Shown here: positions 1 to 12,385 of the stretch, piece by piece
How positions within the stretch are numbered: the stretch's first letter is position 1
Layout: each line of letters begins with the position of its first letter
NCBI GenBank assembly: GCA_004123355.1
Contig: SCHM01000006.1
Location: 682,001-746,000, forward strand
Origin: Amphirosellinia nigrospora
Lineage: Eukaryota; Ascomycota; Sordariomycetes; Xylariales; Xylariaceae
DNA: 64,000 nt
Direction: 5' to 3'
The notes under the pieces: model-generated
Seen by the model: the letters and a program-made list of their open reading frames with translations, nothing else
What the model was told of the DNA's origin: nothing
Database searches by the model: none
Program-made: the position numbers and the translations under genes

Positions 1-1716
1 AAGCTTTTGCCCTTCGACCAACGGTGGTCGGGCTATTGGCATCCTTATACCTTGGGAGCAGTAGTTTGAAATAGGCCGGCAAGGGCACGCTGATTTGTGA
101 ACAACTTCGGATTACGGGCCCTCTGAAAATGATAGAGCCGGGCAGCTATCTGCATATCACCACAAGATGCAGAACAGGTGGGCCTGTCTCTCTGCAGATG
201 TTTCGAAACTTTAAGTAAGCGATACAGCATGTGGGTTGATGAATTATCATATGCCTTACGTGAGATCCCTCATCAAGCATATCTAGTATGCTGATAAGAT
301 CCACGGATCGACATGTCTAGGTCAATCATACTCGTTTGAGGACCATCCTAGACATCCGAACCTCTCGAAGTAAGATGCCAGATTCGCCCAAGACTGGAGC
401 CGCGGATGCGAAATCCCACGTCAATTGTGTTCCAAAAAGACACACCGCAAGCAGAGTCTGGATGATTGACTCATACATATTGACGCTAGATGAGGAAGAT
501 GGCCTCTTCATTATGTCCCGGGGCTTTATGGATGAAGACGAAAACGATCAGACATGTTTTGCTTCATTCGCGTCATTGGCCATCGCAAGCTGGGTGCGAG
601 ATAAAGCATGCGAGCCATCACTCCACGAACACCTCAATCTTCGGGTTCTATCCTGCCTCTCTAAAAGGTAACCAGGTAACCAGCTATCCCGCAAGTGCAA
701 ATGTGAGCCACGATATAGAACACAGACCGGCGGATGCTAAGAGCGCATTTTCTAGCCGATTATCATACCCTCATGCCGATGGCGTGCTATCTGAGCATCA
801 CTGGGAAGATGACGCTTAGGCAGCGATTTCTCTCCTCTACTGTCCATCTGACTCTCTTCTCGCTACGAACGCTGGACTGGCAACGTGCCCTAGAGAGAAA
901 CTCTGAGGCGCAATCAAAGCAGCTGACTGCTACATCCATTGTCGCGTACCAATGGACGACTTAATTGTGTGTTATAATCCCTCGCCTCGCAAGTTTAGCT
1001 CCTAGGAAGTTTCTCCTTCGCTGATATGCGGCAATGCTCCGTGCACTTTGACTTGGGTATCTGAATACCCAGGCCTAAACTGGCCGGGGATTATCGCGTG
1101 TTCTATGGACGACGTATTGCACCCAAGACACTAGGTTCAAGACGACACAAGACTCGTCAACTTGAGCTAGTGGGTGGGTGGGTGAATGATGATGGTGATG
1201 ACCACGGTGATCGATATAATAACAGCGGCCTCTATGACTCGAAGACTCAGATAAGACGATGATGGCGGCGGCGGCGGTGGTACTTCCTTCGTGACACAGT
1301 GAATACCTCTTCGATCCTTTGCGGACGACCAACCGCTGAGTTGGCTTTCCATTGTTCCGCTACGACCATGACCCCTATATCATTCAGTGGCCCGGCGTTC
1401 TCCTCGGCGGCCATAGTCTTGCGGGCCGGAAATAGAAACGAGACGGATGGCCGGCCGTCCCGCTACCACGAGGGTAGCCGGCTGCAAATTCGATGGTATC
1501 GGGACAATCACAGATGTTTGACAGTCTTTTAGGGCCTACTGGTGAGACGGCCGTCATATAGCTGATCAGAAAACCTAAGGCACGAACACCAAGATCATAA
1601 AACATGAAGTTATATCAAGCACCAGGCGAGCGAGGAGGCACTTCGAAATGAGAAACGCACTGTTCAAAGTGGTGCTGATTATTAACCGCCTATCTCCCCT
1701 TATCTAAGATGCATTT
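1..1716. other. Spacer, no supported gene
   Basis: Only short open frames overlap here on both strands (longest about 110 codons), and none resembles a known family. A GGGT/GATGAT-rich simple stretch lies near 1170-1200. I see no tRNA or repeat element. Confidence 0.5.
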
Positions 1717-2917
1717 CTAATGGCGTTTCAGTCGAGCCCAGATGCCCGGCCGTCCCGATCTACTATTCCCCGAGTTCGGGCTCATGGGCGTAGACCCGTC
1801 GTCCGCCTCGGCCTCGGCCTGCTCATCGCAGGTCTCTTGTATCGTCACGATCCTCAGCTTATTGTTCCCCTTGTCGGCGCTGTTCTTCCGCAGGTGGCCC
1901 AGCTTGCCCTTCAGCGTCAGGATCGAGCCCGTCTTCCGCAGCAGCGGAGGCAGCCTGACGCCCTTCTTCTCGTGCGGCAGCAGCTCGTCGCTCTGCGCCA
2001 GTCGACGCGGTGCTCGTTCGCCGTGCTGGCGTCGGCTAGCGTCTCCTCGTGGGAGAAGTGCGGGTCCTCGCCGGAGCCCTGGTCTCGGTATGTGTGTAGA
2101 TGCAGATCCGCCAGCGTGGATATCCCGTGCTCTTCTGCTATCGTCGCCTCCCCCGGTCCGGATTTGCTTAACCTCCGCCGCGACATGCCCTCGTCCCCTG
2201 CCATCTGGGGCTCCTGAAACTGATTCCGTCCATGCTGCCACTCTTGCTGGGCGCGTGTGCGCTGCATTAGGTTCCGCTGCTTACCCGGCGTGATGCTCGA
2301 CTCAATGGCCTGGCGTTCTGCGGACGAGCCCCTTCGGCGTAAAAGCGGAGCGCGGCCTGGGAGAGGCTGTGTACCAGCGACTTGTCGCTCTGCATGCCGC
2401 TCGAGGTCGTCGTACGGCAGAATTGTGCAGCCGCCTGGTCTGGGATGTGTCGATATGTGCTCGGGGACTTGTTGGTGTCGGTACCCGCGCTGGCTGGCTC
2501 CGACGAGCTGATAAGTGATGTCCTGCACCGTAATTTGTTGTGCAACGAAGACTGTGATCTGAGTTTGGGCTGGGGCTTTGGTTGCCGGGTTGGTGCCGTC
2601 ATATCTGGCGCCGGCCATGTTGTGTTCTTCGCTGCTACCCGCTCGATGTACAAGTGCCGGGTATCCCGTTCCCTTTCCACCTGTGCCCATTTCGCGGGCA
2701 TGGAATCGACCCGTTCCCGTTGTCGTCTCTCATTCTGCGCCTCTCGCTCGGCTATCACCACGTACAACCTCCGACGCAAGTCTTCAGGGTCGAAAGGCTG
2801 GGACTTGGGATGCGGCCGTTGTTGTCTTCTATACTGTTGTCTTGACCCATCTATTCTAGGGGCTGTACCCTTCAGCATTGGCGGTAACAGCAGAGACATG
2901 TCGTCAGAGTAGGCCAT
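1717..2917 (-). CDS. Conserved hypothetical protein of filamentous fungi (frame-disrupted)
   Basis: A protein of roughly 400 residues with no function I can name. I start it at the first ATG (2917), reading MAYSDDMSLLLPPML; upstream codons in frame lack ATG. Three recognisable blocks follow in order. The first is a charged N-terminal block, PFDPEDLRRRLYVVIAEREA. The second is a middle block with AAAQFCRTTTS and LVHSLSQAALRFY. The third is a C-terminal block, RLPPLLRKTGSILTLKGKLG, ending in GIWARLKRH. From memory, this block order recurs in uncharacterised Pezizomycotina proteins. The text changes frame twice, near 2290-2350 and near 2000 just before QSDELLPHEKKG; I see no splice sites that would explain this, so single-base indels are likely. 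No signal peptide or membrane segment is visible; the protein is hydrophilic and probably disordered. The opposite-strand open frames here are shadows. Confidence 0.62.
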
Positions 2918-4420
2918 GTTGCCCTGTGTCACCACAAGGTATCTATCTCAGAGCAAGTGGGAATGTGGTCAAAACAGGGTTCCTAGGAAGAGGTGGAGTT
3001 CTCTAACTAATATAGAGGCCAGGGACGAAAGTGATCGATAGCCGACGATAGGCTTGGCAGCAGACACGAGCTAGGGCCGCCGTCGGGGTCGTAGGGGTTG
3101 TGGGAATCTTGGGTCGCCTTTTCCTCTCGACTGGCGTGTTCCGAAAGTAGCTGCAGCAGATAGTTGGAGCACGGTATGCAGAATATCCCATGTCACGTCA
3201 CAGCTGCCTGGTACGCCTTGGCTGGCTGGCTGGCTAGCTAGCCTTACACCGGCACGATGCCGTCTTCTTGTCACTGTGCGGTACGAGTGCCGTCCGGAAG
3301 CCAGATCCAAGTGGAGGCGTTGCGTGTGTGGCTACGATGGGGCGCCTGCGACGAGATTCTAGCGGAAGGTAGGCGTCGTTACGATATAGAAATAAGTAGC
3401 CCGGCAAGAGATAAAAGTGGGAAGATGCGAGTTCGAGGAGGCCGGTGGTGGGAAATATACAGGGATGGAAAAATGATTTACTTTTATATAAGCCCCAAGG
3501 GACGAGATCAGAGATTAAGTAATATCAAACACACAGATGGACCGAGCGGGGTGGTGTACTTATGTGTAAACGCGACGCTGAGATTCCTGGCAAATTCACT
3601 TGCTCAACTTGCCTGCAGCATAGATTTAAGATTCGAGATTGCCGCGGCCGAAACCCGCCCAACAACCTTATTTACTTAGCATCCCAGAATAGGTTCTTAT
3701 TCATTCAAGACCACACACACACCCCCTCGAACTGAAGAAGGGATCGGATGACTGCCCAGCGACGCACTATGCCTATTTCTCATTCTAATTGCTGCCGGCT
3801 ACACTGGTTTGGGAAAGGGTACGAGTCGTATTTCCCGAGACAGGTGTTCACCTGGCCCCGGAATCCAAAGCGGGAGAGAGGTCACTTGACATTGCAAGAA
3901 CGACGCCGTTACTAGCGGCACAAGCCATTGGTCGGGGTCGGCTCACAGGGTCATACTATTAGACTAGCACACTACAGTCGCATTTTGTTTTCACCCCCTG
4001 CTTTTTCTCCGCTACTCACTAGCGATTTGGCTAAACGGTATCTGGAAGTTGGAGCCAGGGTCTTCTCCCCTCCAGAGGTCCAATTTTTTTTATCTTTCTT
4101 ACACTATAATTTTCCCTGCCTTTGATCGGCAGCGGGGTGTTTGTTTCGTCGAGTCGGCGGTCAAGACAGTGAATGACAGAAGCTCAGGAACGCAGAGCCG
4201 AGAGAATCGACTAGACTTCCCTCGCTGCGATTTCCCGAGAGAGGAGCGTCCATCCGGCATGTAGAGCAGATTCCCGAAGCTTAATACTAGACTGTCCGCA
4301 TTTCATACTGTACAGCACAAAGATCGGGAACTTCCGTCTGGAAAATAACTATAGGTATCTTGATCACCTTGTCCTTGTACACAGAGCTGTACACTACCTG
4401 CCTTGTTTTTTTGCTCGCAT

Positions 4421-4452
4421 CCTCACATCCTCACATCCTCACATCCTCACAT
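4421..4452. repeat. 8-bp tandem repeat, 4 copies
   Basis: Unit CCTCACAT is repeated four times without mismatch. Confidence 0.95.
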
Positions 4453-4723
4453 GCTGTACCTAGTCATAGGTATGTACTTCGATCAAGTGCAAGTAGCTTA
4501 CATATGATGGAGTAGAGTGAACGAGGCTAGGTTCAAATGGAATAGCGTATCTGAAAGTTAGCTATCGCGCCCCGTGATTACGGTAGTGGCGTTGATGTTC
4601 GTGTGAAAATCATCGCCGTGAACTCGAGCTATGGCTATTTCTCGACTAGGAGATTTCCGGCCAGACTAATCGCATCTTCATCGACGATCAGCCATCATAT
4701 CATCATCTCTACCATTACTACAT

Positions 4724-4748
4724 ACACCACACCACACCACACCACACC
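4724..4748. repeat. 5-bp tandem repeat ACACC, 5 copies
   Basis: A perfect pentanucleotide microsatellite in spacer DNA. Confidence 0.95.
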
Positions 4749-5014
4749 ATACTACCTACATAATACAGCACGAGGTTTGGTGCTGAGCGCAGGTCCTTGG
4801 ACCTACTAATACACCATGTAGGTGGTGTTAGATGCACTGCAGAAACCTAATTGGTACATTGCACATATGCGTGTGGAGAGTTAAAGGACACCTGCATCTC
4901 TCCTGCAGCGGCAAGCAGGGTTTCTGTTCCTGTTCCTGTCTAGTCCCAATGGCTGACTGCGCAAGGGCATTTCCCCAGGGGGAAGAGCGAAGGGGGACAC
5001 AAACCGGCTTTTTT

Positions 5015-5041
5015 CGTCGTCGTCGTCGTCGTCGTCGTCGT
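5015..5041. repeat. (CGT)9 microsatellite
   Basis: Nine perfect CGT units follow a short T run; the stretch is not inside a recognised gene. Confidence 0.95.
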
Positions 5042-8000
5042 ACCTAATTCACCTCATTCGCAATGCCGTTGGGTTGCAGGCCCCATAAACCAAAAACCAT
5101 CAGCTCATCTCTCTTGCCTCTCTGGCGTTGTGCTTCCCACCTTCATGCCGACCCTCATCCGGTACCCGCCCATTGGAACAACGGGCTGCTAAGGTGGTGT
5201 AGTTCACCATGTCGTGTACCCGTGCTGTGCGACTACGAAATCGCGATTTAACCGTCTTGCCTCTCTCGACATACTGTACGTGAATGGACGGTTTTTCTTC
5301 GCTCGCTATATCCCTGTCCTGCCATTCCATGTTGTGTTATGTCGATGCGCTGTGATCCGTTCACCTCCACAACGTCTGTCTATCTGCCTACATACTTCGT
5401 ACACAGTACATACATATGTTTCCGCTTCTCCGTCCTCGTCACGCTTTGACGCTTTTTAGTATAGAAGCCTATGCTGCCATCCAGTACTCATTATAGTACG
5501 ATATATATGTACCATTGTGGGCCTGTAGTGGGAATAGGCATTATCGTGGGCAAGTAAAGGCAAGTCTCGCAAGTATTTTGCTGCCATAAAAACCGGGGAA
5601 TGCGGCACAAGCTTCAGGGTGATCAGAATACGGTGGGTTCAACGCATATCCACTGCAATACATTAGCTAAATGGGCTATTAATCCTAGATTTGCCAACCC
5701 TTCCGTGAGTTTTGCGCCCTGTCGTTCGTTGGTGGCGCATAACCCATGAAAAGAATAGGATAATAAGCTTGTCCAGCAGGTATACACTACACAAGATAGT
5801 GCGCTTGGACCCTTGACAGTATGAGGGGGTGGGAGAAGAAACCCTGAGAACCCCTTGATCGAGACCTTTCCATATTATTACTTTTGCGATCTCACTATAG
5901 CCAGGGTCAAGGGTCTTTCACAAATTGATACCACCATAGTAAGTTCTCTGGATGAGTATGCTACGGTGCCAATAGCCCTCACTTCATGTAAAAGCTAGCC
6001 TTTAAGCTGGATACAACTTTTTCTTCGAAACCATATACGATATTGCTATGTTTTAATGAAACAGAACAAATCGAAATCTATAAAGACTAGGCTAGTCTTA
6101 GCTTAAGGGCGCTGGTGAGTCGAGGCATCCATGTCTTCACGTTGATTAGTGACAGATGCATAGCGAGGTGCAACGCTGCAGAAGTTTTTGGTACGTGTAA
6201 TCCTCGCTCGGCTCTGCTGGCGTGAGCGAATCGGCTGTGAGGCCAAGCAAGCCACTTCTGCTACCAAAGCAGGGGCCGGGAAACGTCCAAGGCTCTGCCC
6301 TTTTTTTCTGCTCGAGCCACGATCTCGCAGTGATCGATCCAGTATAGTCTCTCCCCGGCATCCGCTAAAAAATGTACAAAACGTACGATTATTATTTTTC
6401 TTTCTTTCGATAACCTGAGGTGGCACAACAAGGCTGATTGCATACTATGACAGATGGCGCCGGATGCTTCCGTCCACTACTGTAGTGTAAGCGCGCGCGG
6501 GAGCTCGAGGCAGTTCGGGGTGGTGGTGAATATGTGAAGATATTAATTACCGGGATGGGTTCGTGAAGACGTCTATCGGAGCGCGAAGCGAAGCAATATA
6601 CTTAAGTACCGGTAGGCCGCCCGCTGCAGCCAAGAACGTATACATCAGCCATCCACCGTTGACCTTGGATCTTTCATTACCTAGCACGTACACGTATATC
6701 GGCTAGGTACATTGATAAGAAAACGTCCCCGTTTTGGAATTATCGTTCGTAGTGGTCCAGGCCCGATCTAGGCAGCTCTTTTGTAACTACTCGGGGTCGA
6801 TGCTCACCAATGATTGGTAAGAAAAGATGGCTTTGCTCTGGGTGCCCCGATTCAATATTGAACTAGACCAAGTAAACAGCATGAAACGGACTCTTGCATA
6901 GTATACAGCATCAATAGTGAGACAACGCGCGCCGCATGGACTTGCCTCAATCATATGATATCTCTATACATCGTCTAGCTAGGATTGCTTTTGTATTTCG
7001 AGCATAGTGCGACTGTGCCTAGCGGTTGAGTGTTTTTTAGAATCTATAAAAAGAGAGATGGCATCCACTTCCCAGGAAGTTGTATGTTCTCACGAGCAAT
7101 AAATCGCCGGAATTTCCGCTTCACTCGCCGTTACCAGGGCGATCCCTGGTTTCCAGTATGTGTAGACCGCAGTCAACTACTGCGAGCAAGGAATGATACG
7201 ATACGACATCACAATCTAAACCCAGGTAGTCGGGAACAATGGAGGCGTAGGTCTAGGCACCTAGTGTCGTAGACTCACTCCTCTAATTCTATCGACATCA
7301 TGAAGTCTCGATGTAGGGACAGGAAGCCACAACCACTCGCTGGGGAGCACGGACTCCAGATAGAACTGAGGCCGACTCAAGGCGGTCAAGCTTACGAGGA
7401 GAAAGGAGGAGAGCGACGGTCCTCTGCTTACCCGAAGATATGGTTCCAGCCTCACTTCGGGAACCGGCTTGCCTAGTAGAGTACCTAGCGTAGAAATACA
7501 TCTTGCCCATTAATCGCTGCGGGTGGTCCGCTAGCATTAGCTGTCAATAAGAAAAGACTTCCATTGATCAGACATACACGACCTAGTAATGACTCGCATT
7601 GAGGCTCGTACACGCCTCCAAGAGTCTAGCTTAGATATGCATGTCCCAAAGGGAACCAAACGTTCATCCCATTCGGGGACGACGAACCGAATCCAACGTC
7701 AAAGCACTACCCTACATGCTGCTCACTTTCCCGTCTGGGTGTGACTATTGGGCAACTGAGCATTTTGGTAAGAGTATTGATGCAATTATTGAGCTGTGCT
7801 GAAATGCCACAATAAAAGATAAGGGACGCGACTCTGAGCTCCCAGACAGGAGGATCTCTAGATTAAATCATATTTCTGAGAAATAGAATTGTTGTCGAAG
7901 AGTAATTGTGAATTGAGTCCGGCTGCTATGATGAGTCTTCATACGATAAAAGTTGCATAACGAGAGATGCTCTCGATGGGGGTATTGCCGGCCACCTGCG

Positions 8001-8712
8001 TGATGAGAAGTAGGTAGGTATCCCGCCACTAGGCTAATCGTGGCAACTAATTTTATGTTCTCTTATAATAACTATAGCTCTTCTCAGTCTGGATCAATTC
8101 CTATAGTCGAATTTTAGGCATTGTCATCCATCTGTTATGCATTCTGTCATTAGTTGTATTCAATGCCTACGTACTTTAGGCAAGTCGAAACAAAGATTTG
8201 TTATAGCTGTGAGTAACGAAATGTATGTTTTGAATATTCGGACAGACATATATACATGAAGATTGGCGCGTATAACTTGTGACGTAGACTCATGTATCCA
8301 TCCATAAGTACCTAAAAACCTACCAATCTTTTGAAAATAGTAGTACGAGTATTAGCATTCACTATCAACCCTTTTCTATCTTTTACTTGACATATCTGCT
8401 GAATGATTCTAAGATCTAGTAATTCTGGCTTGTCTACCAAATAATGAAGACTATGCAGATTAATTTACGTTTCAAGATAGAATATCGATCGATACTAAAG
8501 TCACAGTGATCTAAGGCGTGAAGAGCCCCGCATCGAGGGCGCGAAAATGCCCCTCACTCATCTCAACAACTTGGCGAACCCATACCAAGAGATCTTTCTC
8601 ACACAGAACTGCATTCTCTTAGTCACAGGCGCATGAGTTTGACACATGCCAACTAAAACATAAGTAATCAAGTATAGCGCCGACAAATATCGTTATATAT
8701 ATATACACCATC

Positions 8713-9253
8713 ATGTCACACTCCCACGACGGCGTGACCCATTCTCACGATGGCATCTCGGCCGCCGACCACGGCCACTCCCATGAGATCCTCGACGGGC
8801 CCGGCAGCTTCCTCGGCCGAGAGATGCCCATCGTCGAGGGCCGGGACTGGCACGAGCGGGCCTTCACCATCGGGATTGGAGGGTAAGTGAAATTTTCTCA
8901 GGTGACAACTCTCAAATATGTCTACTTAACATGAAAATCCACAATACATCCTACACAAATCCACACACGCATAAAGCTAACAACCCCAACCCAGCCCCGT
9001 CGGCTCGGGCAAGACGGCCCTGATGCTCGCCCTGTGCCTGGGCCTGCGCGGCAAATACGGCCTGGCGGCCGTGACCAACGACATCTTCACGCGCGAGGAC
9101 GCCGAGTTCCTGACGCGGCACCGGGCGCTGCCGGCCTCGCGGATCCGGGCGATCGAGACGGCGGATGTCCGCACGCGCGCGTGTGCGCGAGGACATCTCG
9201 GCCAACCTCGCGGCGCTCGAGGACCTGCACGCCGAGTTCGCGCCCGACCCTCC

Positions 9254-9286
<33 letters not shown>

Positions 9287-9672
9287 ACTACAGCCGCGAG
9301 CTCGCCGACTTCATTGTCTACGTCATCGACGTCAGCGGCGGCGACAAGATCCCCCGCAAGGGCGGGCCCGGCATCACCCAGAGCGACCTGCTCGTCGTCA
9401 ACAAGACGGATCTCGCCGAGGCCGTGGGCGCTGACTTGGGCGTCATGGAGCGCGATGCGCGCAAGATGAGGGAGGGCGGCCCGACTGTCTTTGCGCAGGT
9501 TAAGAAGGATGTCGGTGTTGATCATATTATAAATCTCATCCTCAGTGCGTGGAGGGCGAGTGGTGCTGAGGAGGTCGCTCGGAGTAGAGGCGGTCCGAGG
9601 CCGACGGAAGGCTCGAGACATTGGGTTGAGCTGGCCTTTACTCGCCATGCTGCGCGGCCTTCCAAAGAGTAG
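8713..9672 (+). CDS. ureG: Urease accessory GTPase UreG
   Basis: UreG is the SIMIBI-class GTPase that, with UreD/H and UreF, delivers nickel to apo-urease in the cytosol. Exon 1 is 8713-8882 and exon 2 starts at 8995 (GG|GTAAGT ... CAACCCAG|C), restoring the P-loop [11 protein letters not shown] at residues 56-66. Further family text follows: [14 protein letters not shown], an [12 protein letters not shown] Walker-B-side block, [17 protein letters not shown], and the guanine-specificity motif VVNKTDL. The N-terminus is His-rich (HSHDG, THSHDG, HGHSHE), a nickel-binding feature of many UreG proteins. The usual ETGGCPHAAVRED switch is broken. Three indels between about 9158 and 9252 (one base lost, two gained, one gained) move the text through three frames before it resumes at LLIESGGDN. 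The C-terminal 30 residues beyond [12 protein letters not shown] are not typical. No urease or other accessory gene lies nearby. It converges with TSR1. Confidence 0.93.
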
Positions 9673-9913
9673 GTATAAATAGGGGGTTCTGATATGGACG
9701 TTACGGTATACTATTATAAAGGAGGCCTGACATCACGAAGAACCTCCTCTACATATCACCTATGGTAGAAACCTTGTAATACTATAATCATTCAAATTAA
9801 GCACATCGAAATAAACGCAGGATATTAAAGTAAAAAACACTCTTTAGATGCTTCCCATGTGATCGTTCATAAGTCATCAGCTTATATACCATAATACCAA
9901 GTCTAGTAATTTT

Positions 9914-12385
9914 CTATTGGATATCCTCGTCCATTGCATCACTTTGTTCAACAACAGCTCCCTCTTCTAATAACGGCCCTGTAAACGGCGTGGCGCTTTT
10001 TGGCCACATACGTTTGTATAGACTGACACCAATAGAATCCTGAGGGTTGATTACACCGTCGAAGTTAGCTTTAAAGTAACCATGAGTACCCAAAGTCTCT
10101 TTGATATAACCACTCCTACCCCTCCCGGTCCACAGCGGAAGAGCCTTGAACCAATCGACATCCTCCCGGTTGAAGAACATATATCGGATGGTAACGACCT
10201 TCTTGTGGATATGATAAGGATGACCAGTCAGAATGGCACGCTTGGCGATCACTCTGTTGGTAGTTGGCGCACGAGAAGTGCCCGTAGCGACTAGTTGTAG
10301 AGGAAGGGTGGGACCCTCTTCACCCTTTCCGGTGTCACGCGCTTGAAGAACAGCGCCGGGACCGAGCCCCATGTGACTGGTCCCATGAATGTTGCGATGG
10401 CGGCATCTCCTGGGTGGAGGAAAGCGGTAGTACTTGTGTACATCATTCTCGGTGGTTCCGCTACTAGAGAACAACGGGTTGATGACGAATCTCCGAGGGC
10501 CACACTGAACAATAAGCTCTTCCTTCGCCTTAATTGACTTTTCATAGTTTTGGGTAATATCGAAGTTGACTACCGTCTTCTTATTCTCGTGTCTAAGGAG
10601 GCCGAAGAGGTAACCGGCTGTGAGGTATTGCAGGTCTTTCGAAGGTTTGCGGGTACACCTTTTAGATAAATGTGAATTCGAGTTCCGGGAGCTACACCGC
10701 CAACTAAAGCCTCGCGAAGGTTCTATTCTTAGAAGATTGATAGTCCGAAATTTGCAGTAGCCTAGACCATTCTTCGGGTTGGTAGGGGCGGTCTTCTTCT
10801 TTGTTCCAAGGGCTTGTGCGCAGACTTTTGAGACCTCTATATTTAGCTAGTCTTTCGCGGGCGAGCACGTTGGGATGTAACTCGATCTCGTCAGGGAACT
10901 CTTTGTCTTCCTCTGCTTCATCGCGTTTCTGATTTCGATACGCCGCAAGCTGCTGTGCATCGTCATCCTCGTTTAGCTCTGCAAAAGCTTCGGATTGGGG
11001 ATACTCGACATAGCAGCTTCAGTGGGTTCACGACCGGCGAGACCTTCTACACCATCCTCCGGCCGGGCTGATACTGTCTCGTCTTGTGCATCTTTCATGT
11101 CCTCGTCGAATTCCGACTCGGAGTCAGAGACATCGTCCAGTATCCAATTTGCTTGGTATGCAGATGTTCCCTTGGGGAGTTTTTAGGGGCCTCATATTTC
11201 TCGAGCTCTTCTTCTGAGAAATAATGATGGTCATCCAGCAAAACACCCTTTTTAGCCGTTGGCGCACTAGATCCCATCGTGTCATCACCATCAATGTCAT
11301 TCATGACTGCTTCTTCAGGGGCAAGCTCAGCAAGATCGTCTTGCTCTTCGTCCGGGATCTCTAGCACCTGTTCTTCCGTATCGTCGACAGCCATACCATC
11401 ATCATCTTTCCGTTTCTTAGTCGAGATTGGGGCTGCTATGATCTTCTCTATTTGAAAAGTGCCCCATTCCCCACATGTACTAATCGATCGGCTTTCAGGC
11501 CTTTTCCGCGGACGACTCCGTCAATACGGTAGATTCTGTCTCGTTAGACGGCCACCGTACATTGTCTACCAGCATCCATGGTCTCTGGTCCCGCCAGTTG
11601 ATGCCTTTTGGAGTAGTGCTACAAAGTGATCTCATCAAGTTGGAGCATTCCTGCCTGGAGTCAAGACTATATATCTTGTCTTGTCCCGGGTGAAAGTGTG
11701 TCATAAAAGAAGCTAGAGATTTAACAACATCAGGCCTTGCTTTTGCGGGCTCTACCTTATCGAGGTTCTGGACAACAGTGAATAAGGTAGACATCCCTGA
11801 TTTTCGATGCTTCGAATAATCAGCTCTCCCAAGGGGTCCACCTCGGTTTCGGCAGATAGGATAAAGACGACGTAGTCAGCCACTCGTGCCGCATCCATGC
11901 AGGCTGAAAGATCCCTAGTGCTGACGGGTATGTACTGAAGTCTCTGCTTGAAGCGATCTACAGGCACTCGGAATGTGGAGGCGGATACGTCGCATTCGAT
12001 GTCGAGACTGGCATTGAGACTTCGAATGGCAGCAAGAGCGTCACTGTCGGCGCATAGGGGACGACGGCAACGATCCTAGGGCACCATCCCGACCCAGGAA
12101 TATAGAGGCCTCCTTTTGGTGTTCCTTGTGCTTCTGAAGCTGGCGCTGCTTAGCCTGGTTCCGCCGATCGATTTTGGACATGATTTGCTGGTGGGTGTCT
12201 TTCGTCTTTCGTTGGGAACTTTGCCTACAGAAGAATGTTGGTATACAGCCCCTGGAAAGTAGCGCAACCGTTAAGATATTACCTTTGGCTTGATCACGGA
12301 GTGAGCCCTTGGTTGCTTTTTTGGATTTGAAGGCCTTGTGCACAACTTTAGTGGTTGGCCGGTGGGAATGGGTGGCCGAAGGCAT
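9914..12385 (-). CDS. TSR1: Ribosome biogenesis protein Tsr1
   Basis: Tsr1 is a translational-GTPase-like factor of pre-40S particles, needed for late 20S pre-rRNA maturation. The ATG at 12385 gives MPSATHSHRPTTKVVHKAFK. Exon 1 ends at 12283; a 58-base intron (GTAATA ... CTGTAG) leads to exon 2 at 12224, reading GKVPNERRKTP. Family text then runs the whole length: KIDRRNQAKQRQLQKHKEHQ, VADYVVFILSAETEVDPLGE, an acidic middle (EEQDDLAELAPEE), RPYQPEEWSRLLQ, FGLLRHENKKTVVNFDI, HPGDAAIATFMGPVTWGSVP, and the C-terminal signature GYFKANFDGVINPQDSIGVS, ending at the TAG at 9914. About ten single-base frame changes interrupt it, mostly one base short in C, G or A runs (near 12200, 12080, 12060, 11796, 11500, 11180, 11005, 10728, 10640), plus one extra T near 10422 and a compensating loss near 10295. 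Identity is secure; integrity is not. It is divergent from UTP7. Confidence 0.93.

Larger units (their letters stand above)
2918..8712. other. Long spacer (5.8 kb) without recognisable gene
   Basis: I read both strands and found only short, composition-driven open frames. The longest is 3257-3679 (+, 140 codons), which lacks any familiar motif. Simple repeats occur at 4421-4452, 4724-4748 and 5015-5041. The right half (7.7-8.7 kb) is AT-rich. Either genes broken by indels or genuinely empty spacer are possible. Confidence 0.45.

Noticed and set aside
1720-2912. Plus-strand frames of 165-183 codons
   Set aside because: Shadows of the conserved hypothetical gene on the minus strand; they contain no conserved blocks.
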